Origin: Actinomycetota bacterium
GTDB lineage: Bacteria; Actinomycetota; Actinomycetes; Actinomycetales; Actinomycetaceae
Reading direction: 5' to 3'
Length of the DNA stretch: 6,955 nucleotides
Assembly: GCA_019425105.1 (NCBI GenBank)
Contig: JAHYYD010000112.1
Location: 1-6,955, forward strand
In this document: in pieces, positions 1 to 6,855 of the stretch
Numbering within the stretch: position 1 is the first letter of the stretch
How the letters are laid out: each line of letters starts with the position of its first letter
The notes under the pieces: generated by a model
The model's input: only the letters and a program-made list of their open reading frames with translations
Told to the model about the DNA's origin: nothing
The model's database searches: none
Program-made: the position numbers and the translations under genes

Positions 1-167
1 GCCTCCCGACGTACTACGCCTGGAGGTGGGTCGCCTGGGGGAATTCTTACGCTGGTCAGCCACGCATCCACGATACCGGGCATGGCGCGCCGGATACGGC
101 TAACGCTCGGGACGGGGGCGACTTTCACACGCGGCGCGCGGCGCGCGGGGCTACGACGAGCGGGCGA
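1..167. other. Downstream flank of the operon, no assignable gene
   Basis: This stretch follows the DUF3180 stop codon. On the minus strand one frame stays open from that stop to the window edge, with possible starts GTG at 128, ATG at 83 and GTG at 71. None of these has a Shine-Dalgarno sequence, and from position 71 downward only about half of the third codon positions are G or C, unlike the genes upstream. A minus-strand GGGAGG at positions 7-2 could be the ribosome binding site of a gene that starts just outside the window. A GC-only hairpin (CGCGC-GCC-GCGCG on the minus strand, near 129-150) lies here but has no T tract, so it is not a convincing intrinsic terminator. In related actinobacteria the next genes are often a PH-domain or DUF2520 protein and panC; nothing here is long enough to confirm that. 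Confidence 0.5.
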
Positions 168-644
168 TCAGGCGGCCGCGCTGCGCTTAGAGGACGTCGA
201 TCCCTCGTCGTCGGGGTTGATGATGCACCAGCGTTCGATGGCGATCGCGATGATGGTCCACACGATGCCGACGAGGCCAGACAGGCCCGCCCCGATCGCG
301 TTGGCCGCCATCGCGGGGGCTTCGAGCTGCGTGAGGGACACGGCCATCACGCCGATGAGAATTCCGGTCAGGCCGGAGCCGACGAGGGCGCTCGTGCGCG
401 CGAAAACCGCGACGCGCATCGCGCCGATCGCATCGATCCACGTGTCCTTGCCCGCGCGCAGGCGGCGCACCGCCAGGCCGGACCAGATGAGGCAGGCCGT
501 GGCAATCGCAAAGATGACCGCGGGTCCCGGGGTGACGATCAACGGGGTGCCGCCCTGGCGCATGTGCGCGAGGAATCCGAGGAAGCTCAGGCCGGCGGCC
601 ACGAGGCCCACCGCCGCCACCCACACGATCGACACGGGTTTCAT
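168..644 (-). CDS. DUF3180 family four-helix membrane protein
   Basis: This 158-residue integral membrane protein has no known biochemical function. Four hydrophobic segments are visible at about residues 6-26, 40-60, 82-104 and 112-136, with a basic loop (RRLRAGK, 60-66) after the second. Two features match the DUF3180 family as I know it: the central IDAIGAMRVAVFARTSAL stretch (70-87) and the C-terminal IERWCIINPDDE (136-147) just after the last helix. The length is usual for the family. The ATG directly follows the folBK stop (TAAATG), and AAGAGG lies six bases upstream, inside folBK, so translation is probably coupled. In actinobacteria this family characteristically sits right after folK. 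That suggests, without proving, a link to folate metabolism or simple operon inheritance. The family call is fairly sure; the function is unknown. Confidence 0.85.
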   Translation of the reverse strand: MKPVSIVWVAAVGLVAAGLSFLGFLAHMRQGGTPLIVTPGPAVIFAIATACLIWSGLAVRRLRAGKDTWIDAIGAMRVAVFARTSALVGSGLTGILIGVMAVSLTQLEAPAMAANAIGAGLSGLVGIVWTIIAIAIERWCIINPDDEGSTSSKRSAAA

Positions 645-2792
645 TTAGCGCCTCTTGACGATCGGGATCGCTCCGGTCATCGTGGGCCGCACAACGACGC
701 GACGCAGGATGCCGGTCTGGGTGGCCTCGTCCTCGGGGATGGGGCCGACGGGGGTGTTGTCGGGCAGCCCGGGGGCGAGGATGGTCGAGCGCCCGTCGGC
801 GTGGACGGTGGCCTTGGGTGGCTCCTCGTCGTGGCCGAGGCCGGAGCGGTCGTCGACGACGCGCACGTCGTGTGCGGAGCTGACGGAGAAGTTCCAGTCG
901 GGCAGCGCGATCGAGGAACGGGTTTCCTCCCGCTTGGGTTCAAAGACGGGGACCCAGCGGGGTTTTTCGGTGCCGCTCGGCTTGTAGGTGCCCGTACCGA
1001 TCTTGCGGGTCATGCGCCCGGCCGCGGAATCCGCGGGAACGGAGGAGACCGGGTGCCAGGAGGGGCGTGACGAGGCGCGTTCTGCGCGGTGGCGGCGTTC
1101 GCGCTGGGGCGTGGCCTCGCGCGAGGACGCCTCGTGGACGGGCACGCTGTCCGGCGCGAGCACGCTGTCCGGCGCGAGCACGCTGTCCTGCGCGGGCACG
1201 CCGCTGTCCTGCGCGGGCGCAGCGGGCACCTGGACGGCCGCTGCCGCCTCGACGGGGGCGAAGCGCGACGCGTCGGCTGCGGGCGCAGCCGGAGCTGCCG
1301 TCTGCTCAGCCGCGAGCTGGGCGGGGGTCTGCGGCTGCGGGATCGCCGCGGCGTCGACCGCGAGCGATTCCTCGCTGTTCGTTTCCTCCGGAGCCGACGT
1401 CGCCTCGGGACCAGGCACGGCCTCGGGGCCAGGCACGGCCTCGGGGGCCCACGCCGAGTGCGGTGCGGGCACGGCCTCGGGCGACGGCGCACCAGCGGGA
1501 GTCGACACGGTGTGAGGCGCGGGCGGAATCGAGGCCTCGAGCGCGTCGGAGAAGGACGCGCTCACCTCGATAGCGGGCTCACCCGGGCGGGTCACGAGGT
1601 TGTCGACCTGGCTGATTTCGCCGGTCAGGGCCTCGATGAGCTCGCGCATGTCGGCGCTGGCCTGCTCGGCGCGCTGGGCCAGGAGCTGGTCCGAGTCGGC
1701 CATGACGGCCGCCGGGTCTTCGAGCCAGTCGTCGACGGCGTCGATGATGCCTTCGCGGTCGGGGGTGTGGGCCAGCAGGTCGGATACGCGTCCCACGCCC
1801 TCGAGGATGGCGTCGGGGTCACACAGGAGCCACGGCGCCAGGACGAAGGCGCGGTCCTTGGCGCGCGGGTGCGGCAGGGTGAGGACCGGGTCGGCGGAGG
1901 CCAGGCCCTCGATCTGAATGATGTCGATGTCGACGGTGCGCGCGCCCCAGCGCTCGTGGCGTTCGCGCCCCAGCTCGCGCTCGATGCGGCTGGTCTGGGC
2001 GAAGAGCTCGTCGGGGCTCGCGATCGCGGAGCCGACGACGATGGCGTTCCAGTAGTCGGGCTGGGGAGCCTGGCCGGGAGCCAGCACGGGCTTGGTGCGC
2101 ATGATCGGCGAAACGTCGTCGATCTGGAAGCCTTCCATGTAGGACAGGGCCTCGACCGTGTGCATGAGCGTGACGGGAACGTCCCCGAGGTTGCCGCCGA
2201 TCGCCAGGACGACGCGACGCGAGCGCAGGTGCGCCGGTCGGGAGGTGTCCTCCTCGCGCGCTGCCTCGGCGGCGTGCGCACCTCGGCGCGACGGGAGCGC
2301 CTCGCGGTGTTCCTGCTGCGCGGGGCTGGGGGCCTGGGCACGGCCGTAGGCCTCGATCTCGCCGGTGAGGACCGAGCCGTCCTCGGCCTCGTAGATGCCC
2401 TTGAGGGACAGCGATAGCGGCATCGCGTCAGTCTCACCCGCGCGCACGGTCACCGACACGTCCGCGAAGGGGTGGTCGATGGGGGCGTCGGGCTTGTGGA
2501 CGGTGACCTCGGTGCCGACGACGCCCTCGTGGCTCATGACGCGCTCGGCGATGGTCTCAGCGAGGGTTTCGATCAGGTCGACGGCGGTGCCCGTGAGGAC
2601 CGCCATGGCCTCGTCGGCGATATCCGCGTAGGAAACGGTGGCGGCGATGTCATCCGTGGCACCCGCGGTCTCGACCCACATGATGATGTCGGCGCTGAAG
2701 CGCTGGTCGCGGGCGCGCTCGAAGTCGTAGACGCCGTGATTGGCCATCGCCCCCAGTCCTTTGAGGGCGATGATGACGCGTCGGTTAGTCAA
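645..2792 (-). CDS. folBK: Dihydroneopterin aldolase / HPPK fusion with long C-terminal tail
   Basis: This 715-residue fusion covers two consecutive cytoplasmic steps of folate synthesis: cleavage of 7,8-dihydroneopterin to 6-hydroxymethyl-dihydropterin and glycolaldehyde (FolB), then ATP-dependent pyrophosphorylation (FolK). FolB spans about residues 4-119, with HGVYDFE (Glu25), Tyr55, DLIETLA (Glu75) and the KP pair (Lys100), matching known aldolase active-site positions. After a 70-residue linker, FolK spans about 192-345, with GGNLGD, YWNAIV and the HPPK signature RWGARTVDIDI, whose Asp288 and Asp290 should bind magnesium, followed by LPHPRAKDRAF. Residues ~346-715 match no domain I recognise: an acidic helical stretch (346-405), a Pro/Ala/Glu-rich repeat region (405-560), a basic stretch, then a less repetitive end. 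The start is TTG, chosen because AAAGGAG lies seven bases upstream and because the first FolB strand begins there. It overlaps the end of folP by 8 nt. Both enzyme assignments are strong; the tail is unexplained. Confidence 0.93.
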   Translation of the reverse strand: MTNRRVIIALKGLGAMANHGVYDFERARDQRFSADIIMWVETAGATDDIAATVSYADIADEAMAVLTGTAVDLIETLAETIAERVMSHEGVVGTEVTVHKPDAPIDHPFADVSVTVRAGETDAMPLSLSLKGIYEAEDGSVLTGEIEAYGRAQAPSPAQQEHREALPSRRGAHAAEAAREEDTSRPAHLRSRRVVLAIGGNLGDVPVTLMHTVEALSYMEGFQIDDVSPIMRTKPVLAPGQAPQPDYWNAIVVGSAIASPDELFAQTSRIERELGRERHERWGARTVDIDIIQIEGLASADPVLTLPHPRAKDRAFVLAPWLLCDPDAILEGVGRVSDLLAHTPDREGIIDAVDDWLEDPAAVMADSDQLLAQRAEQASADMRELIEALTGEISQVDNLVTRPGEPAIEVSASFSDALEASIPPAPHTVSTPAGAPSPEAVPAPHSAWAPEAVPGPEAVPGPEATSAPEETNSEESLAVDAAAIPQPQTPAQLAAEQTAAPAAPAADASRFAPVEAAAAVQVPAAPAQDSGVPAQDSVLAPDSVLAPDSVPVHEASSREATPQRERRHRAERASSRPSWHPVSSVPADSAAGRMTRKIGTGTYKPSGTEKPRWVPVFEPKREETRSSIALPDWNFSVSSAHDVRVVDDRSGLGHDEEPPKATVHADGRSTILAPGLPDNTPVGPIPEDEATQTGILRRVVVRPTMTGAIPIVKRR
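1142..1216 (-). repeat. 18-bp tandem repeat in the folBK tail (A/V-P-x-D-S units)
   Basis: Three 18-bp units lie head to tail at 1142-1159, 1160-1177 and 1178-1195. The first two are identical and the third differs at two positions. A fourth unit (1196-1216) is longer by three bases. All lengths are multiples of three, so the reading frame is kept. The units encode residues about 526-551, with repeated VLAPDS and PAQDS hexapeptides, within a Pro/Ala-rich, probably disordered segment. Copy number may vary between strains. Confidence 0.85.
1402..1482 (-). repeat. 18-bp degenerate repeat in the folBK tail (PEAVPG units)
   Basis: Two adjacent 18-bp units (1402-1419 and 1420-1437) differ at a single base. 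A related 36-bp segment (1438-1473) and the start of another copy follow. They encode PEAVPGPEAVPG and the neighbouring PEAVPAP, at residues about 438-464. As in the other tract, unit length is a multiple of three. It is a separate repeat family from the one at 1142-1216. Confidence 0.8.
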
Positions 2793-3648
2793 CGTCGTTC
2801 TCCTTTCGGGCGATGGCTGCCACGGTGGCGGCTACGTCGTGGACCCGCACGGCCCACGCGCCTGATACCGCGCAGTAGGCGGCGATGGCCGCGCTGTCGG
2901 CGTCCACGTCGCCCCCGAGGGCCTTGACGAAACGCTTGCGAGAAGCGCCGACGAGGACGGGATAACCGCCCTCCAGGAAGCGCGGCAGTTCGCGCAGGAT
3001 CTGCCAGCATTGGTCGCCCGTCAGCGAGAAGCCGAGGCCCGGGTCGATGACAATTTTATCAGCTGTCACACCAGCATCAATAGCGTCTTGAACCTGGGAA
3101 CCCACGCGCTCAACGAGCGTGCCCACGAGGTCCTCCCCGTAATCGAAGTGCTCCCCCGGCATCCCCGGCAGCGCGCGATAGTGCTGAACGACGTACGCGC
3201 AGCCCGACTGCGCAACAGCCGCATTCATCTCGGGATCCCAGCGCCCGCCGCTCACATCGTTAATGATCGCCGCACCGACGCGCGCGGCCTCGCGGGCCGT
3301 CGCCGCGTGCAGCGTATCCACGGACACGACGACGCCGTCGGCAGCCAAGGCCTCGACGACCGCGCCGATGCGCGCCCACTCCTCGTCCGCGCTGATGCGC
3401 GTCGAGTTCGGCCGCGTCGACTCCCCGCCCACGTCGATCAGGTCCGCACCCGCGGCCACCATCTCGCGCGCGTGGCGCAGCGCGGCGGCAACGTCCGCGT
3501 AGCGTCCCCCATCCGAAAAGGAATCGGGGGTGACGTTGAGGATGCCCATGACCGCCGTGCGCCCAGCGGGCAGGGCCAGGCCGCCCGGCAGCGCCAGGGA
3601 CGGGACCGGGAACGAGGCCGGGGCGGCGGGCAGGGGCAGGGCACTCAT
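2785..3648 (-). CDS. folP: Dihydropteroate synthase
   Basis: This cytoplasmic TIM-barrel enzyme joins 6-hydroxymethyl-dihydropterin pyrophosphate to p-aminobenzoate to give dihydropteroate; it is the target of sulfonamides. At 287 residues it has family length. Visible motifs in order are GILNVTPDSFSDGG (35-48, Asn38), IDVGGESTRP (71-80), VSVDT (Asp111), INDVSGG (Asn130), IDPGLGF (Asp202), GASRKRF (Lys238) and VRVHDV (Arg268, His270), so the pterin, phosphate and pABA site residues are present. Two usually conserved spots differ: Asn81 replaces the common Gly after STRP, and GFSLT (Leu209) replaces the common GF(A/G)KT. The ATG is one base after the folE stop, with GGGAG eight bases upstream inside folE, which supports coupling. 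An AT-rich codon island at residues 186-199 contrasts with the rest of the gene. Confidence 0.96.
   Translation of the reverse strand: MSALPLPAAPASFPVPSLALPGGLALPAGRTAVMGILNVTPDSFSDGGRYADVAAALRHAREMVAAGADLIDVGGESTRPNSTRISADEEWARIGAVVEALAADGVVVSVDTLHAATAREAARVGAAIINDVSGGRWDPEMNAAVAQSGCAYVVQHYRALPGMPGEHFDYGEDLVGTLVERVGSQVQDAIDAGVTADKIVIDPGLGFSLTGDQCWQILRELPRFLEGGYPVLVGASRKRFVKALGGDVDADSAAIAAYCAVSGAWAVRVHDVAATVAAIARKENDVD
2800..2806 (-). promoter_or_regulatory. Strong ribosome binding site that decides the TTG start of folBK
   Basis: AAAGGAG on the minus strand lies within the last codons of folP, seven bases upstream of TTG at 2792. It is among the best Shine-Dalgarno matches in the window and supports use of this rare start codon; the next in-frame ATG would remove the first FolB strand. 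Confidence 0.8.
3053..3080 (-). promoter_or_regulatory. Candidate internal sigma-A-type promoter inside folP
   Basis: On the minus strand TTGATG (3080-3075, four of six matches to TTGACA) is separated by 16 bases from TAAAAT (3058-3053, five of six matches to TATAAT). The -10 is preceded by TGA, giving an extended -10 (TGnTAnnnT). A transcript would start near 3046, about 250 bases before the folBK start, and would supply folBK and the DUF3180 gene separately from the main operon. The site lies in the one markedly AT-rich patch of folP. Promoter activity is inferred from sequence alone. Confidence 0.4.
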
Positions 3649-3649
3649 G

Positions 3650-4219
3650 TCATCGACTCCCGGACAGGACGAGGGCCATCATTTCCGCGCGAGTCGCCCC
3701 GTCGCTCATGATGCCGCGCAGCGCGCTGGTCACGGTCGACGAGCCCGGCTTGGAGATACCGCGCATCGACATGCACATGTGCTCGGCCTCGATGACGACG
3801 ATGACGCCCTGAGGGTGCAGGATCTCGTCGATCGCGTCGGCCACCTGGGCGGTCAGACGCTCCTGAACCTGTGGGCGGCGCGCGTAGCCCTCGACCACGC
3901 GCGCCAGCTTGGACAGGCCCGTCACGACGCCGCCGCGCGGGATGTAGCCCACGTGGGCGCGGCCGTAGAAGGGCAGCAGGTGGTGCTCGCACACCGAGAA
4001 GAAGGTGATGTCGCGGACCAGGACGAGCTCGTCGGTGCCCGCGTGGAACTGCGTGCGCAGGTGCTCACGCGGGTCCTCGGTTAGGCCCTTGCACATCTCT
4101 CGCCACGCGCGCGCCATACGGTCGGGCGTGCCGACCAGGCCCTCGCGCTCGGGGTCCTCCCCGATCGCAACGAGCAGGTCGCGCGACGCCTTCTCAACGC
4201 CTGCGGGATCGTAGGTCAC
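3650..4219 (-). CDS. folE: GTP cyclohydrolase I (type IA)
   Basis: This zinc enzyme turns GTP into 7,8-dihydroneopterin triphosphate plus formate, the first committed step of folate synthesis. It acts in the cytoplasm, normally as a decamer. The 189-residue protein carries the family signatures [18 protein letters not shown] (75-92) and [12 protein letters not shown] (144-155). Cys77, His80 and Cys149 are the expected zinc ligands, and His79 matches the catalytic histidine. The start is GTG, overlapping the ftsH stop as GTGA, with AAGAGGAG five bases upstream, so it is probably translated by ribosomes finishing ftsH. The short N-terminus, compared with about 222 residues in E. coli, still includes the [12 protein letters not shown] helix and is normal for the family. 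Intact metal ligands argue for the zinc-dependent type IA rather than the zinc-independent FolE2 type. Confidence 0.97.
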   Translation of the reverse strand: MTYDPAGVEKASRDLLVAIGEDPEREGLVGTPDRMARAWREMCKGLTEDPREHLRTQFHAGTDELVLVRDITFFSVCEHHLLPFYGRAHVGYIPRGGVVTGLSKLARVVEGYARRPQVQERLTAQVADAIDEILHPQGVIVVIEAEHMCMSMRGISKPGSSTVTSALRGIMSDGATRAEMMALVLSGSR

Positions 4220-6258
4220 TCCTGCTCCTCTTCCACGCCCGAGGCGTCGATGACGTCAATCGGCGACACATCGATACCCTGCACGGGAACGGACGTCCAC
4301 TCGTCCTCGGCCTTGATGCCGACCGGGTGGCCCAAAACCACGCCGGGGACGGCCGCGTCGGACTGGTAGTTCCACACGGGACGCTCGGGGGCCTTGATGA
4401 CGTCCTTGAAAATCTCGCGCAGCTGCGCCTCGTCGAGGGTCTCCTCCTCGAGCAGGCGCGATGCCAGCGTGTCGAGGACGCCGCGGTTTTCCGACAGGAT
4501 GCGCCACGCCTCGCGCATCGCGTTGTCGAGGAGGCGACGCACCTCCTCGTCGATGATCGCGGCGGTCTCATCGGAGAAGGAACGCGGAGCCTCGCCGGAC
4601 CCGTGGCCGAAGGCCTCGGTGTCGGCGTCGCCGAGCTTGACCATGCCAATGCGGTCACTCATACCGTAGTCGGTAACCATCGCGCGGGCCGTCTTCGTGG
4701 CCTGCTGGATGTCGTTCGCGGGGCCGGTCGACGGATCGCGGAACACGATCTCTTCGGCGACGCGCCCGCCCATGCCGTACACCAGGTCGTCGAGGAGCTG
4801 GTTGCGGGTCTTGTTGAAGCGGTCCTCGGTGGGCATGACCATCGTGTAGCCCAGCGCGCGGCCGCGCGGCAGGATCGTCACCTTCGTGACCGGATCCGTG
4901 TAGTTCAGCGCGGCGGCGGCCAGGGCGTGGCCGGCCTCGTGGTAGGCGGTCACGGCCTTATCGTGGTCGTTCATGACGCGGGTGCGCTTCTGCGGGCCCG
5001 CGATCACGCGGTCGATGGCCTCGTCGATAGCGCGCTCGTCGATGAACTGCATGTTCGAGCGCGCGGTGAGCAGCGCAGCCTCGTTCAGGACGTTCGCCAG
5101 GTCCGCGCCCGTGAAGCCGGGGGTGCGCTTGGCGATCTGACGCAGGTCAACCTGCGCGGTGAGGGGCTTGCCCTGCGCGTGGACCTTCAGGATGGCCTCG
5201 CGGCCCTTCAGGTCGGGGGCCTCGACGGCGATCTGGCGGTCGAAACGCCCCGGGCGCAGCAGCGCCGGGTCGAGGATATCGGGGCGGTTGGTCGCCGCGA
5301 TCAGGATGATGTTGGCGCGCTCGTCGAAGCCGTCCATCTCCACGAGGAGCTGGTTGAGCGTCTGCTCGCGCTCGTCGTTGCCACCGCCGATGCCGCTGCC
5401 GCGGTGGCGACCCACGGCGTCGATCTCGTCGATGAAGATGATGGCCGGCGCGTTCTTCTTCGCGCGCTCGAAAAGCTCGCGTACACGCGAGGCGCCCACG
5501 CCGACGTACAGCTCCATGAACTCCGAACCGGAGATCGAGAAGAAGGGGGCATTCGCCTCCCCGGCCACGGCCTTGGCGAGGAGCGTCTTACCGGTTCCGG
5601 GAGGACCGTAGAGCAGGACACCGCGCGGGATGCGCGCACCCACCTTGTGGAACTTGTCCGGGGACGCCAGGAACTCGCGGATCTCCTCGAGCTCCTCCAC
5701 AGCCTCGTCCTCACCGGCGACGTCCGCGAAGGTCACGTCCGGGCGTTCCTGGTTGAATTCCTTGGCGCGCGACTGGGTGAAGCCACCCATCATGCGCGAG
5801 CCCGACATGGAACGCATGACGAAGTAGAACGCGCCCATGAGGATCAGCAGCGGAATCAGCAGCTGAATGATCGCTCCGAAAGCACCGGACTGCGGGCGCA
5901 CCGCGTTCCACCCCTTGGCGGGCGCCTTGTCGGCCACCGTGTCCAAGATGTCCTTGGTCTGCACGTAGGAGTACGTGAAGTACACGCGCTTACCCAGATC
6001 GATGGTCCTGTCGTCGCCGCCGGTGGACTGGTGGACGTAGTTCTCCGTGAGCGTCAGATTCACCTGCTGGGTGCCCTCGTTGAGGACCACCTGCTCCACC
6101 GTGTCACCCGAGATGAGCGCCAGGCCCTCCGAGGTCGTCACTGCACGCGGTTGGTTCGTCTGCCAGAGGAACCAACCGCCCACGAGCAGCACGATGAGCG
6201 GAACCAGCACCCACCCCAGGCTGGGGCGTTTGTTCTTGATCTTCTCGTTCACGGGCAT
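4216..6258 (-). CDS. ftsH: ATP-dependent zinc metalloprotease FtsH
   Basis: This membrane-anchored AAA+ protease hexamer degrades misfolded membrane proteins and selected cytoplasmic regulators. The 680-residue protein has a short cytoplasmic start, TM1 (about 14-32), an extracytoplasmic domain (about 33-126) and TM2 (about 127-148). The AAA module follows, with Walker A GPPGTGKT (218-225), a pore loop with Tyr251-Val-Gly, Walker B IIFIDE (273-278) and the second region of homology [20 protein letters not shown] (322-341), which holds the arginine fingers Arg335 and Arg338. The protease domain has HEAGH (440-444) and a probable third zinc ligand, Asp516. The acidic C-terminus (EEEQE) is short. 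ATG at 6258 has TAAGGG touching it, too close for normal use; GTG two codons later, at 6252, has that same sequence six bases upstream and may be the true start. The gene begins 19 nt after hpt and overlaps folE by 4 nt. Confidence 0.97.
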   Translation of the reverse strand: MPVNEKIKNKRPSLGWVLVPLIVLLVGGWFLWQTNQPRAVTTSEGLALISGDTVEQVVLNEGTQQVNLTLTENYVHQSTGGDDRTIDLGKRVYFTYSYVQTKDILDTVADKAPAKGWNAVRPQSGAFGAIIQLLIPLLILMGAFYFVMRSMSGSRMMGGFTQSRAKEFNQERPDVTFADVAGEDEAVEELEEIREFLASPDKFHKVGARIPRGVLLYGPPGTGKTLLAKAVAGEANAPFFSISGSEFMELYVGVGASRVRELFERAKKNAPAIIFIDEIDAVGRHRGSGIGGGNDEREQTLNQLLVEMDGFDERANIILIAATNRPDILDPALLRPGRFDRQIAVEAPDLKGREAILKVHAQGKPLTAQVDLRQIAKRTPGFTGADLANVLNEAALLTARSNMQFIDERAIDEAIDRVIAGPQKRTRVMNDHDKAVTAYHEAGHALAAAALNYTDPVTKVTILPRGRALGYTMVMPTEDRFNKTRNQLLDDLVYGMGGRVAEEIVFRDPSTGPANDIQQATKTARAMVTDYGMSDRIGMVKLGDADTEAFGHGSGEAPRSFSDETAAIIDEEVRRLLDNAMREAWRILSENRGVLDTLASRLLEEETLDEAQLREIFKDVIKAPERPVWNYQSDAAVPGVVLGHPVGIKAEDEWTSVPVQGIDVSPIDVIDASGVEEEQE
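4225..4232 (-). promoter_or_regulatory. Ribosome binding site of folE inside the end of ftsH
   Basis: AAGAGGAG on the minus strand lies five bases upstream of the folE GTG, within the acidic final codons of ftsH (the Glu-rich end). It supports the GTG start and translational coupling across the GTGA overlap. Confidence 0.75.
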
Positions 6259-6264
6259 CCCTTA
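6259..6264 (-). promoter_or_regulatory. Ribosome binding site bearing on the ftsH start
   Basis: TAAGGG on the minus strand abuts the ATG at 6258 with no spacer, but lies six bases from the in-frame GTG at 6252-6250. Spacing therefore favours the GTG and a protein two residues shorter. Neither choice changes the membrane anchor. Confidence 0.5.
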
Positions 6265-6277
6265 CAGGTAGGCGTTC

Positions 6278-6832
6278 TCAGTTGGTGTAGACGTGCGGCT
6301 GCAGCGTGCCGACGAAGGGCATGTTGCGGTACTTCTCGGCGTAATCCAGGCCGTAACCGACGACGAACTCGTCGGGAATATCGAAGCCCACGTAGGCGAC
6401 GTCCACGTCGACCTTCGCGGCCTCGGGCTTACGCAGGGCGGTCGCGATCTTGACGGAGGCGGCACCACGTCCGAGCAGGTTCGCCTGCAGCCACGACAGC
6501 GTCAGGCCCGAATCGATGATGTCCTCGACGATCAGCACGTGACGTCCGGCGACGTCCTGGTCGAGGTCCTTCAGGATGCGCACGACGCCCGAGGTCTTGG
6601 TACCCGAACCGTAGGAGGACACGGCCATCCAGTCCATCTCGAGGGGGGTGTGCAGCTTGCGGGACAGGTCCGCCATCACCATGACGGCACCGCGCAGAAC
6701 GCCGACGAGCAGCAGGTCCTCGCCCGCGTAGTCGCGGTCAATCTGCTCGGCCATTTCGGCGAGCCGACGGTCCATATCCTCGGCGGTGACCAGGATTTCC
6801 TTCAGGTCGTTTCCCATGTCGGTGGCGTCCAC
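6278..6832 (-). CDS. hpt: Hypoxanthine-guanine phosphoribosyltransferase
   Basis: This cytoplasmic purine-salvage enzyme transfers phosphoribose from PRPP to hypoxanthine or guanine, making IMP or GMP. The 184-residue protein has the type I phosphoribosyltransferase layout: the pyrophosphate loop VGVLRGA (43-49), the mobile loop SSYGSGT (72-78), the PRPP motif VLIVEDIIDSGLTL (99-112) with acidic Glu103-Asp104, and the purine-contact segment GFDIPDEFVVGYGLDY (149-164), typical of Hpt rather than adenine or xanthine enzymes. The GTG start is preferred because AAAAGAGGA lies four bases upstream; the ATG five codons later, at 6817, has no well-placed Shine-Dalgarno sequence. Its product GMP feeds GTP, the substrate of FolE in the same operon. 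The tilS-hpt-ftsH order is common in Gram-positive bacteria. Confidence 0.96.
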   Translation of the reverse strand: MDATDMGNDLKEILVTAEDMDRRLAEMAEQIDRDYAGEDLLLVGVLRGAVMVMADLSRKLHTPLEMDWMAVSSYGSGTKTSGVVRILKDLDQDVAGRHVLIVEDIIDSGLTLSWLQANLLGRGAASVKIATALRKPEAAKVDVDVAYVGFDIPDEFVVGYGLDYAEKYRNMPFVGTLQPHVYTN

Positions 6833-6855
6833 CGTGTCCTCTTTTCGTATCGAAG

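Noticed and set aside
129..150. GC-rich hairpin after DUF3180 as an intrinsic terminator
   Set aside because: The stem is only about five pairs of alternating G and C with several equivalent registers, and no T tract follows on the transcribed strand.
645..1757. The folBK tail as a separate gene or a frameshift readthrough
   Set aside because: The frame is continuous from FolK, the repeats are multiples of three, and no start with a ribosome binding site was found at the domain border. The stop is perfectly placed against DUF3180.
1089..2417. A 442-codon plus-strand open frame across the folBK gene
   Set aside because: It is an antisense shadow with Arg/Gly/His-rich composition, no family motif and no ribosome binding site; the minus strand carries FolB and FolK signatures continuous with the tail.
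4327..6453. A 708-codon plus-strand open frame antisense to ftsH and part of hpt
   Set aside because: Its product is rich in Arg, His, Val and Gly with no recognisable domain, as expected of a mirror frame under high GC third positions. The opposite strand encodes FtsH with every catalytic motif.
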